DNA of 14,676 bases, taken from NCBI GenBank assembly GCA_964389805.1, contig CAYMFU010000038.1, positions 1 through 14,676 on the forward strand. Direction: 5' to 3'. Source of the stretch: JAGTVG01 sp964389805 (GTDB lineage Bacteria; Bacteroidota; Bacteroidia; Cytophagales; Cyclobacteriaceae). A program made the translations under genes and the position numbers. Positions 6,858 through 14,406 of the stretch are shown in pieces. Each line of letters starts with the position of its first letter. Position 1 is the stretch's first letter. A model generated the notes under the pieces. The model worked only from the letters and a program-made list of their open reading frames with translations. It did no database searches and had not been told where the DNA came from.

Positions 6858-7814
6858 CTATTTTCTGATCTCAGCTGTTCCTGTTCCAGTTCCAACTTCT
6901 ATAAGGATATCTTTGGATCCAAGTTTGGCCGTTTTCTTAAGATAAGTCTCTCCATTCTGATCGATCTCTTCTTCTTTATCAAACTTAAATGGAGCTTTTA
7001 TATCACCACCCCGTTTCTTGCAGATCATGATTACTTCTCCCTCTATCGCATTTCCATTGAAATCGATAACTGCATTACCGGATCCGCTATTCGCACTGAT
7101 ATCTTGAACAAGAGCTGCGGCGAGTACTATTTCAACATCCCCTGAACCGGTGTTAAAATTTCCAGGTTCGGATAAAGAGACGCGGCTGGCTTCAACATCA
7201 CCACTGCCTGTATTTAACTTATATCCGCCTTTTGAATCACTGACCTCAACATCTCCGGATCCTGTATTGGCCTTAGCAATCAAATCGCTATCTGATATTC
7301 GATGATCTCCTGATCCGGAGTTAAGTTTTATTTCTCCCTTAACATTTTTAATATGAAAATCACCAGATCCTGAATTACACTTCATTTCTCCCTCAAAATC
7401 ATCAACATGAGCATCTCCCGAACCGGAATTATAATCTATCTCACCTTTCAGGTTACTCAAGGCAAGATCACCGGATCCTGAGCTGAACTCTATCTCCAAT
7501 CCATCAGGAACGGTAAGTTCCCATTTGCTGCTTCCGCGTGTATTATTGGAATGAAATTTTTCTTCCAGATCTAGCCGCGAACCACTTTGATCCATTTTTG
7601 GGGTATAATCATCGTCGTCAAAAGTATAAGTTACTTTAACCTTAACTGCATCCGTACTCCCTTTCTTTATAACACAATCTCCAGAGGCTGTGCTCAGATC
7701 AATAGAAGAAACCCCATCAAACGATTTCTCCACTGTTTTCTCCTCCTGGGAATGAGAATAGGAACAACTGACCACAAATACAATTGCAAGTGCAAAAGAC
7801 AAAATAGTTTTCAT
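6858..7814 (-). CDS. SGSGD-repeat lipoprotein (DUF4097/putative auto-transporter adhesin head GIN-like)
   Basis: A surface or periplasmic protein of 318 residues predicted to fold as a right-handed beta-helix or solenoid. It has a lipoprotein-type signal (hydrophobic residues 5-15, VVSC with C17). The central part repeats the pentapeptide S/T-G-S-G-D at residues 112, 130, 148, 166, 184, 202 and 222, with a variant SGSGN at 243. The period is exactly 18 residues for the first six copies, then 20 and 21. Each unit carries alternating hydrophobic residues (for example GEIKLN, GEIDYN) as in stacked strands. A divergent earlier copy, STASGD, is at 41-46. This layout is common in Bacteroidota proteins of the DUF4097 family, whose function is not settled. 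It lies 65 nt downstream of the cDPGS-like gene on the same strand; a TCATTTTG at 7857-7850 is a weak possible promoter of its own. Confidence 0.85.
   Translation of the reverse strand: MKTILSFALAIVFVVSCSYSHSQEEKTVEKSFDGVSSIDLSTASGDCVIKKGSTDAVKVKVTYTFDDDDYTPKMDQSGSRLDLEEKFHSNNTRGSSKWELTVPDGLEIEFSSGSGDLALSNLKGEIDYNSGSGDAHVDDFEGEMKCNSGSGDFHIKNVKGEIKLNSGSGDHRISDSDLIAKANTGSGDVEVSDSKGGYKLNTGSGDVEASRVSLSEPGNFNTGSGDVEIVLAAALVQDISANSGSGNAVIDFNGNAIEGEVIMICKKRGGDIKAPFKFDKEEEIDQNGETYLKKTAKLGSKDILIEVGTGTGTAEIRK
7074..7481 (-). repeat. Coding tandem repeat, about 54-nt period (SGSGD units)
   Basis: Eight in-frame copies encode S/T-G-S-G-D/N in the lipoprotein gene. Codons differ freely between copies (for example ggatcctga, gaaccggaa, gatccggag and actgcctgt on the plus strand), while the amino acids hold. 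This points to old repeats kept by protein-level selection rather than a recent DNA amplification. Confidence 0.85.
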
Positions 7815-7879
7815 ATTGATATAGTTTAAATTACTTTCTTGTTAATAGACAAAATGAATTGCTAAGGGATGCATCGAAA

Positions 7880-9223
7880 TCAGGAAATATTTCTTTTTCC
7901 CGTCAGGAAGTTGTCCAGGATTTTACCCAGTTTCGAATCCCCCGCTTCCTCCAGGCTGTAATGTACCCTTGTAAAAGGTTTTCTTATCTTAATCTCCCTG
8001 CTTAAATCAATAGGTGTGGCAATGATAACACCATCACATTCTACATTCTGAATGGTTCGCTCCAGGTCATGAAGTTGCTTTTTACCGTATCCCATGGCAG
8101 GAAGAATATTGCCTATATCCGGGTATTTCTTAAAAGTATCCTTTAAGCTCCCTACCAGGTAAGGCCTGGGATCAATAAGTTCAGATGCACCGAATTGCCG
8201 GGCAGCCACTACCCCTGCTCCAAACTTCATTTCTCCATGAGTTAGGGTAGGTCCGTCTTCAACAACCAGCACCTTTTTATTTTTAATTACGTCCGTAACA
8301 TCAACCTCAATAGGAGAATTCGCCTCGATAACTGTGGCTTCAGAATTAATCGAGTTAATATTCTTCCGTAGTTGTTCGATACTACTTTTTTCAGCACTGT
8401 CCATCTTATTGATTATGATCACATCTGCCATTCGTAGATTAACTTTACTGGGATAGTATTTCAATTCATGACCGACACGGTGTGGATCTGTAACAGTAAT
8501 CATTAGATCGGTCTTGTAAAATGGAAAGTCATTGTTCCCGCCATCCCAGACAATAACATCACACCCATTTTCATCTTTCTCCGCTTCTCGTAGAATGGCC
8601 TCATAATCAACGCCGGCATAAATTACATTACCTCTTGCGATGTGAGGTTCATATTCCTCCATCTCTTCTAAGGTGCAATTGTGCTTTTTCAAATCTTCAA
8701 TTTCTGCAAATCGCTGTACTTTTTGATTAAGTAAATTTCCATAAGGCATGGGGTGACGGATGGCAATCACTTTCTTACCTTTCTGTAATAGCAATTCTAT
8801 TATTCGTCTCGAAGTCTGACTTTTCCCGCAACCGGTTCTTACCGCACAAACAGCAATTACAGGTTTGGAACTTTTGATCATTGTTTCGCCTGGGCCAAGC
8901 AACATGAAATTTGCTCCCGCTGCCTGTACAATAGAAGCAGTGGACATTACTTTTTCATAGGATACATCAGTGTAGGAAAAGACACAATCGTGCACGTCGA
9001 ACCTCTTTATTAAAATATGCAGATCGTCTTCCGGATAAATAGGAATTCCAAGCGGGTAGTTCTCACCTGCTAATTCGGTAGGATAACGACGTCCATCGAT
9101 CTCAGGGATCTGTGTGGCAGTAAATGCAACAACATTGTAATTATCATTGTGTTTGAAAAAAGTATTGAAATTGTGAAAATCCCTACCGGCAGCGCCAAGG
9201 ATTATTGTATTCCGCTTTGACAT
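7880..9223 (-). CDS. Cyclic 2,3-diphosphoglycerate synthetase-like P-loop GTPase
   Basis: The 447-residue cytosolic protein resembles the family named after cyclic 2,3-diphosphoglycerate synthetase of methanogens (Methanothermus fervidus CpgS, about 460 residues), which makes the thermoprotective solute cDPG from 2,3-diphosphoglycerate with ATP. Visible: an N-terminal Rossmann-like start IILGAAGRDFHNFN (7-20), a P-loop RTGCGKSQTSR (129-139), a Walker-B-like VIVWDGGNNDFPF (223-235, D227), an NKMD guanine-specificity motif (272-275) and a conserved late block FGAGVVAARQFGA (334-346). Members occur in many bacteria that are not known to make cDPG, so the real reaction here is open; they are often annotated simply as GTPases. 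The permease gene lies 99 nt upstream and the repeat lipoprotein 65 nt downstream, both on the same strand, without clear functional links. Family call is firm, activity is not. Confidence 0.85.
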   Translation of the reverse strand: MSKRNTIILGAAGRDFHNFNTFFKHNDNYNVVAFTATQIPEIDGRRYPTELAGENYPLGIPIYPEDDLHILIKRFDVHDCVFSYTDVSYEKVMSTASIVQAAGANFMLLGPGETMIKSSKPVIAVCAVRTGCGKSQTSRRIIELLLQKGKKVIAIRHPMPYGNLLNQKVQRFAEIEDLKKHNCTLEEMEEYEPHIARGNVIYAGVDYEAILREAEKDENGCDVIVWDGGNNDFPFYKTDLMITVTDPHRVGHELKYYPSKVNLRMADVIIINKMDSAEKSSIEQLRKNINSINSEATVIEANSPIEVDVTDVIKNKKVLVVEDGPTLTHGEMKFGAGVVAARQFGASELIDPRPYLVGSLKDTFKKYPDIGNILPAMGYGKKQLHDLERTIQNVECDGVIIATPIDLSREIKIRKPFTRVHYSLEEAGDSKLGKILDNFLTGKRNIS

Positions 9224-9322
9224 GAATAAATATTATTTGAATAAAAAAATTGAAATAATTACAACTCAATATAATATTTTCTTGAGATTCAGCCTAAAGA
9301 CTTGGCATTAAAAAAACAGCTT

Positions 9323-11779
9323 TCATTCATCGCGTAAAGTAATCGACGGGCTGGCCATGGCTGCTCTTAATGTTTGTGAACCTACTGTCAATAATCCAAG
9401 TATGAGCATGATAAGTATTGAAATCCCAAATATTGTGAATCCGAAATTTACTTTGTAGACAAACATCTGTAACCAGAGGTTATTGATAAAATATGCCAGG
9501 GGGCCACCGATCAAAATGGCTATCCCTAATAAGATTATAAATCCCTTTGATAATAAAAGAAGAATGCTGTTCACAGAAGCCCCCATTACTTTCCTGATTC
9601 CAATTTCCTTTAGTCTAGTTTCTGCAGAATAAGTTGCCATTCCCAGAAGTCCCAGGCATGCAATTGATACTGCCAATATGGCTATAAAGCCAACGATCGA
9701 AATTACATCACCAAAGATGGCATGGGTATTAGCTAATTGTTCATCAAAGAATTTGTATTCGTATGCATGGATTTTATCAATTTGCTTCCACTTGCTTTCC
9801 ATAAAATCAAGTGTTTCCTTTAAATTGTTCCCGGTTATGCGAACATTAAGATATCTGAATCCCTCGGGATTGTAATGAATGGCAAGCGGTCCGATATCTT
9901 CCATGAACAGATCGTAATAAAAGTCTTTGATAACCCCAACAACCTCCACCATATCATCTTTGTTGGATAAATAAAATACCTCGCCAACAATTTCCTGGGT
10001 GCTTTCATATCCAAATTCTTTCGCAGTCGCTTCATTAACTACGATATAATTTCCACTGTTTAATGAGATATCAACTGGAAGATTATTCCCGTATAATAAC
10101 TCCAACTTGAGATTTTCTACATAATTATGATCTGCACCTATATAAAAAATGCCTGTAGAATCGGCATCATCATTTGTCTTTAATCGTCCTCCATCACTGA
10201 ATCCTGTAGCCGGAATTAGGGAACTGGCAGATATCTGTTTAATCTCAGAATAAGCACTCAGTTCATTAGCCAATACTCGGTAATCATTTCCTTGTAATTG
10301 AATATTGACGATATTATCCTTATTAAAGCCATATTCGGCCTTCATGAGGTGATTCATCTGACTGAATAATAAGGTAGTTGTAATAATTAAGATCAATGAA
10401 AATACAAACTGAGCAACTACAAGTGTTTTGCCAAGGCCTGGTTTTGAAAAGATGAAAGAACCTTTCTTCTTCGAAATCCTGGATATTTCCTTTTTCATTA
10501 CATTCAAAGGCTGGAAAGAGGATAAGTACATAGCAGGTAAAAATCCAGCAATGAAACCAACAAATAGACTGAAGAATATAAACAGTAGTAATACCAGAGC
10601 ATTTTCGTTCATACTAATGGACAGGTATTTGTTGATCCATAATCCCGAAAATCCCTGCTTCAGCAACTGAAGAATGGCGACAGAAAGGACCAAAGCAAAT
10701 AAGGAAATCAGTATGGCTTCAATAGTAAACTGAAGAAAGATCTGGAAACGACGGGCTCCATTAATTTTACGAACACCAATTTCCTTGGCTCTTGTTAAAG
10801 CTCTTGCCACTGATAGGTTAGTATAATTGAAGCAGGCAGATATTATCACGATCAGGGCCAAGAATGACAGGAAATAATAACCTTCTATGGGCATTCTGAA
10901 GCTCATCGGATTGTTCAAAAATTTACCCGGGGTTATCTCGGATAAAGCCTGTGCCTTAAAAGTAAGTTGAAAATTTTCATATTCCTCAAACTGTGTTTCT
11001 GATATTCTCGAAAGCATATTTGTCAGATCAGCTCTGGATTTTCCTTCCTCCATCAATACAAACAAATAAGTATCCCACATCGTTTTCCAGTCATCCAAAT
11101 CATTATCTTCTATTCCCTGTCTGTTTAAAACAGGCAATGTAGACCATGAACCAAATAATTCGAGAGGAATATGGGTTTTATATTCTTTGTCCTTAATCAC
11201 ACCGGTAATTGTAAAATCACCTAACATTACGTTTTTAATACTTATTCCCAAACCATAATGATCCAGGCCACGATCGTTGAATTTAACCACCTTCCCAACA
11301 GGATTTTCTTCTTTGAATAATTTTTTAGCTGCTTCTTCAGTAATGACCATTGAAAATGGACTTTTAAGTGCGGTTGTCGGATCACCATATAATAATTCGA
11401 AATCAAAAATATTAAAGAGGTCCTCATCTGCATAAAATCCTGCTAATGGGATGGTATTTTCCAGGTAAGTGACATCTCCCCCAAACATCATCCTGAATCT
11501 TACAGCCTTCTCGATACCTTCAAACTGTTCAAGTAAAGTTTCTTTCAGGGGCATTGTGGTAGTGGCATTGAAATTATTATTATCATTTTCCCTTGTAATT
11601 ACCCGATATATCCTGTCCTTTTTAGTATGAAACTGGTCATACTTCTTCTGATCAGTCATCATTAATATAATCAGAAGGCTGGCTGACATGCTAACAGCAA
11701 GGCCAATTATGTTTATGAAAGAGAATACTTTCCTCTTAAAAATATTCCGGAGGGCGATCTTAAAATAGCTTTTAACCAT
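9323..11779 (-). CDS. FtsX/MacB-type ABC transporter permease (8-TM)
   Basis: Inner-membrane protein of 818 residues with the duplicated MacB/FtsX layout common in Bacteroidota. It opens with the phylum-typical KIALRNIFKRKVFSFIN (7-23) leading into TM1 (about 21-41). A periplasmic MacB-PCD-like domain follows (about 45-285), then TM2-TM4 (300-325, 348-373, 392-420), TM5 (452-475), a second periplasmic domain (about 478-685) and TM6-TM8 (690-716, 737-765, 780-803). The two FtsX halves carry matching cytoplasmic motifs, KEIGVRKINGA (332-342) and KEIGIRKVMGA (724-734), expected to contact an ATPase. No ABC ATPase gene is next to it, so the partner must be elsewhere. Proteins of this kind move lipids, peptides or lipoproteins, or transmit mechanical signals across the envelope; the cargo cannot be deduced. 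The start ATG is at 11779 directly before the first conserved motif. Confidence 0.93.
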   Translation of the reverse strand: MVKSYFKIALRNIFKRKVFSFINIIGLAVSMSASLLIILMMTDQKKYDQFHTKKDRIYRVITRENDNNNFNATTTMPLKETLLEQFEGIEKAVRFRMMFGGDVTYLENTIPLAGFYADEDLFNIFDFELLYGDPTTALKSPFSMVITEEAAKKLFKEENPVGKVVKFNDRGLDHYGLGISIKNVMLGDFTITGVIKDKEYKTHIPLELFGSWSTLPVLNRQGIEDNDLDDWKTMWDTYLFVLMEEGKSRADLTNMLSRISETQFEEYENFQLTFKAQALSEITPGKFLNNPMSFRMPIEGYYFLSFLALIVIISACFNYTNLSVARALTRAKEIGVRKINGARRFQIFLQFTIEAILISLFALVLSVAILQLLKQGFSGLWINKYLSISMNENALVLLLFIFFSLFVGFIAGFLPAMYLSSFQPLNVMKKEISRISKKKGSFIFSKPGLGKTLVVAQFVFSLILIITTTLLFSQMNHLMKAEYGFNKDNIVNIQLQGNDYRVLANELSAYSEIKQISASSLIPATGFSDGGRLKTNDDADSTGIFYIGADHNYVENLKLELLYGNNLPVDISLNSGNYIVVNEATAKEFGYESTQEIVGEVFYLSNKDDMVEVVGVIKDFYYDLFMEDIGPLAIHYNPEGFRYLNVRITGNNLKETLDFMESKWKQIDKIHAYEYKFFDEQLANTHAIFGDVISIVGFIAILAVSIACLGLLGMATYSAETRLKEIGIRKVMGASVNSILLLLSKGFIILLGIAILIGGPLAYFINNLWLQMFVYKVNFGFTIFGISILIMLILGLLTVGSQTLRAAMASPSITLRDE

Positions 11780-11903
11780 GATTAAAAAATTGTGTTTATA
11801 AATTTAGACCTCAATTTGGCCAATTGGGTTACCATTTTTTCCTTTCTGTATGATAAATGGAATGCCCGACTTATAAATGGATATTAATTAATATAAGCTA
11901 AGC
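11780..11903. other. Intergenic gap with palindromes between the dehydrogenase and the permease
   Basis: This AT-rich spacer lies between the dehydrogenase stop and the permease start, both on the minus strand. It holds a perfect 14-bp palindrome ATATTAATTAATAT (11881-11894) close to the dehydrogenase stop and a near-palindrome CAATTTGGCCAATTG (11812-11826) 33 bases ahead of the permease start. Neither is followed by a T tract, so neither is a clear terminator; the second could be a regulator site. I see no TAnnTTTG match. Confidence 0.35.
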
Positions 11904-12938
11904 TTAAAAATTGATCATAGCTTTCATTACACCATCCTGATAACCCTCAACAAGGTCGAAAGCAGCTTTAGTATCCTTGAAACTGTAATTATGTGTAGTC
12001 ATTTTAGACACATCAACCCGGCCGTCAGCGATCAGGTCCAGCGCTTCCTGAACGCAATGCATCTGCCGCCTAACATTAACCACTGTTATTTCCTTTCGGC
12101 GCATATAATCCATTTTGAAGCACAGTTTATCAACTTCGGGAATACCTATCAGCATAAGCTTTCCACCGGGCTTCAGGATTTCTAGTGCATTATCGATGGC
12201 ATCCTGCTGTCCGCAACATTCAAATACAACATCCAATTGCATTTTTTCTTCCTTATTTATAGCTTCAGCAACATCTATCTTATCAGGATTTCCCGTCCAT
12301 ATGGCCCCTACTTCCTCCGCCAGCTTCAGCCTTTCATCGATTTTATCTGTCACATAAAAGGTATCCGCTCCATAGGCCTTAGCTGGAAGCAGAACACTCA
12401 TCCCTATCGGGCCAAATCCCAGGATGCCCACTTTGGCTCCTTCCATGGAAATTGATTGCCTGACAGCATATACGCCAATGGCCAATGGTTCAGATATGGC
12501 CGCTTCAGCAAAACTCATATGGTCTGGAATTGGGAAGCAGCTCTCTTCTGGCATTACAATATATTCCGACAGGCAACCATCGATCTGGCCCGGACAGCCA
12601 AGAAATTTAATATTCCGGCATGTATTTGGCCGGTCTTCAAGACACTGATCACATTTTCCGCATGATATGGCGGGCTCTATGGCTACTCTATCTCCAGGTT
12701 TTACGGCGGTCACACCATCCCCTACTTTTACTACTGTACCTCCTGATTCATGCCCCACCGGGTAAGGAAATTGAACCACCTGGCTGCCGATCTTTCCGGT
12801 TGAATAATAATGAATATCTGATCCGCATACGCCAACAGTTTCGAGTTTTAATAGAACATCTGTATCGTTTGTTATCATAGGATCAGGCCAATCCATCATT
12901 TCCATCTGCCTGATTCCGGTGAGTACCATTGCCTTCAT
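11904..12938 (-). CDS. Zinc- and NAD-dependent polyol/alcohol dehydrogenase (sorbitol/L-iditol/L-idonate dehydrogenase type)
   Basis: Cytosolic medium-chain dehydrogenase of 344 residues that would oxidise a secondary hydroxyl of a sugar alcohol or sugar acid to a ketone, using NAD. The catalytic zinc site is visible: C38 in VGVCGSDIHYY (35-45), H63-E64 in YPVGHESGG (59-67) and E150 in ISEPLAIG (148-155). A structural zinc lobe has four cysteines, C93, C96, C99 and C107. The nucleotide fold has GILGFGPIG (171-179), and an Asp (D198) after the second strand favours NAD over NADP. The sequence is closest in feel to sorbitol/xylitol/idonate dehydrogenases (GDRVAIEP, CGSDIHYY); the precise substrate cannot be set. 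A perfect TAnnTTTG element lies about 28 bases upstream of the start. It is separated from the permease by 124 nt. Confidence 0.92.
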   Translation of the reverse strand: MKAMVLTGIRQMEMMDWPDPMITNDTDVLLKLETVGVCGSDIHYYSTGKIGSQVVQFPYPVGHESGGTVVKVGDGVTAVKPGDRVAIEPAISCGKCDQCLEDRPNTCRNIKFLGCPGQIDGCLSEYIVMPEESCFPIPDHMSFAEAAISEPLAIGVYAVRQSISMEGAKVGILGFGPIGMSVLLPAKAYGADTFYVTDKIDERLKLAEEVGAIWTGNPDKIDVAEAINKEEKMQLDVVFECCGQQDAIDNALEILKPGGKLMLIGIPEVDKLCFKMDYMRRKEITVVNVRRQMHCVQEALDLIADGRVDVSKMTTHNYSFKDTKAAFDLVEGYQDGVMKAMINF

Positions 12939-12965
12939 AAAAATTTACTTAAGATTAAAAAAGAT

Positions 12966-12973
12966 CAAATTTA
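12966..12973 (-). promoter_or_regulatory. Predicted -7 element of the dehydrogenase promoter
   Basis: On the minus strand 12973-12966 reads TAAATTTG, an exact match to the Bacteroidota sigma-70-type -7 consensus TAnnTTTG. Transcription would start near 12960, giving a leader of about 20 nt before the ATG at 12938. A clean TTTG -33 element is missing at the expected spacing, which suggests a promoter that needs an activator. Confidence 0.5.
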
Positions 12974-12990
12974 ACCATAAATTCCAATTT

Positions 12991-13008
12991 ATCCGGAATT
13001 CACCGGAT
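12991..13008. promoter_or_regulatory. Inverted repeat at the -33 region of the dehydrogenase promoter, possible operator
   Basis: ATCCGG (12991-12996) and CCGGAT (13003-13008) form a perfect 6-bp inverted repeat around a 6-nt spacer. It sits 17 bases upstream of the predicted -7 box, covering about -31 to -48, where a dimeric regulator would act. It is inference from position and symmetry only. Confidence 0.4.
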
Positions 13009-13112
13009 CGCTTGCCGCAGGCTGCATTCAAAGATCTGCACTTACATTATAAAATCTTTTTAAAATTTAAGTATTTTTAAAGACTGTATTTACATAATTT
13101 CATCCTTGGCAC

Positions 13113-13133
13113 ACCATTGGCATTACCAATGGT
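13113..13133. other. Perfect hairpin ACCATTGG-CATTA-CCAATGGT
   Basis: Eight base pairs (13113-13120 with 13126-13133) close a 5-nt loop. It lies 154 nt past the FAS1 stop and 175 nt ahead of the dehydrogenase start. No T tract follows on either strand, so an intrinsic terminator is not well supported; a regulator-binding site or RNA-end structure is equally possible. Confidence 0.45.
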
Positions 13134-13286
13134 TTCAGAAACAGGGTAAGAACTAACATACATACTTTTCAATTGAGTTTTGGATTTCTATTTTAGCTGG
13201 ATATTAATTTATACAAAAATATTATTTACATTTCTCCGGTATTAACATCCGGTCACAATTTCACGAAATCTGTAAGAAAGAAGAGA

Positions 13287-14279
13287 CTAATTAGATCTTT
13301 CTGGAATTAAAACCCTGTCTATCTGATGAATAATGCCATTAGCCGCCTGGATATCCCGGATGGACAGGTTAGCCAGCTTTTTGGATCCACCCAGGATTGA
13401 CCATTGAGGATAATCTATATGCATGGTAAACTTATGACCGTAATCTGAAGTCAGAATCAGGTCTCCTTTTATATCACTTAATACAATATTGCGATCTATG
13501 ATCAAATGATTTCTGAGGATATCATTTAGATTTTGAGATGGAATATCATGAACCGTCTGCCAATTTGGATGTGCTACCAGGAAAGATTCTATGGCTTTGT
13601 CTGCAGGAGCTAGAAACGTTACAGGATCCCCATTTGTTAAATGATCTAATAGATCCGGATCGAGATCATTCCTTTCAAGAACTTCAATAATCATGGAGAA
13701 TTCTTTGTTATTTGAAAGGTGATCAAGCATAGAAGGAATTTTCAATATTGAATTGATACTGTGAATGTAGCCATTTATCGTTGCCAGATCTGGTTCATCA
13801 ATCGTGTTCAATCCATTAATACGAAAAATATCATTCTTTTCTATGTAAAGATCAATAGGATTGCCCGTTGTCCTCTCCCGCAAAAGTGTGGCATGATATC
13901 CAGCCGGTAAATTTGCTAAGGTCCATTCCCCATGAATAAAATGATAGCGTAGAATATCGGCTAGTTGGTCCTCAGGAAATTTATCCAGATGAAGGATCAT
14001 GTTTTCAGTGCGGAATATCGAAAAAGAAGCCTGAACCGGTGCAAAAATAGTGTATGGGCCATTTTCTTCCATCAGGTAAGTTAAATGGGTCTTATTAAGG
14101 GCATACATGAAATCTTCGAAATAAGGAAGTGATTCTACCAGATCAAGAAGATCTGTATCAGGCTCATCAAATGACCTGGGATCAGGGGGAGGCCCTTGAA
14201 CAGGCGGGATACATGATGTAAAAAAGAACACCAGGATGATAATAAAATAAGTATGCTGAAACTTCAGGATTGCTAGCAT
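13287..14279 (-). CDS. Lipoprotein with two fasciclin (FAS1) domains
   Basis: Predicted surface or periplasmic lipoprotein of 330 residues; FAS1 domains usually serve in adhesion or ligand binding, with no catalytic role known. The signal has a hydrophobic stretch (11-20) and lipobox FTSC with C23, followed by a Pro-rich linker (24-40, PPVQGPPPDP). FAS1 domain 1 spans about 43-182, with the H1-like motif GPYTIFAPVQASF (74-86) and the H2-like end NGYIHSINSILKIP (169-182). Domain 2 spans about 187-327, with DPVTFLAPADKAIESF (218-233) and NGIIHQIDRVLIP (314-326). Both domains carry the expected hallmark blocks and typical lengths. The start ATG at 14279 gives an n-region with Lys6 before the hydrophobic core. 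It is on the same strand as the SRD5A-like gene upstream, with a 127-nt gap in which I see no clear terminator or promoter. Confidence 0.92.
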   Translation of the reverse strand: MLAILKFQHTYFIIILVFFFTSCIPPVQGPPPDPRSFDEPDTDLLDLVESLPYFEDFMYALNKTHLTYLMEENGPYTIFAPVQASFSIFRTENMILHLDKFPEDQLADILRYHFIHGEWTLANLPAGYHATLLRERTTGNPIDLYIEKNDIFRINGLNTIDEPDLATINGYIHSINSILKIPSMLDHLSNNKEFSMIIEVLERNDLDPDLLDHLTNGDPVTFLAPADKAIESFLVAHPNWQTVHDIPSQNLNDILRNHLIIDRNIVLSDIKGDLILTSDYGHKFTMHIDYPQWSILGGSKKLANLSIRDIQAANGIIHQIDRVLIPERSN

Positions 14280-14406
14280 TTTATTTCACTTATAAGAATG
14301 GTAATTAACAATAATAAAACTGTTTTCCCAGGTTTTTGTTCTTTAATATTATCTTTTATCGCAGGATGGACAATATATGCTCAATTAAAGCTCTTAGAAC
14401 CGGATC

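Larger units (their letters stand above)
12939..13286. other. 348-nt gene-free region between the FAS1 lipoprotein gene and the dehydrogenase gene
   Basis: No coding frame of note is present. Next to the dehydrogenase start it holds the predicted promoter and its inverted repeat. The middle is very AT-rich (13040-13080). At 13113-13133 there is a perfect 8-bp hairpin, and near the FAS1 gene end TCCGGT occurs twice (13235-13240 and 13248-13253, 13 nt apart). Read on the minus strand the second pair gives only a 4-bp CCGG stem, weak as a FAS1 terminator. Confidence 0.6.

Noticed and set aside
7074..7481. CRISPR-like or minisatellite array
   Set aside because: The 54-nt periodicity is in frame with a lipoprotein gene, units differ at the DNA level, and there are no conserved direct repeats with unique spacers.
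12237..12665. Several plus-strand open frames antisense to the dehydrogenase gene
   Set aside because: All sit inside a gene with complete zinc and nucleotide-binding motifs and show no family features of their own.
11878..13215. Shared sequence GGATATTAATT at about 11879 and 13199 as flanking repeats of a mobile unit around the dehydrogenase gene
   Set aside because: The match is about 11 AT-rich bases, with no transposase, inverted ends or target duplication; chance is the simpler explanation.
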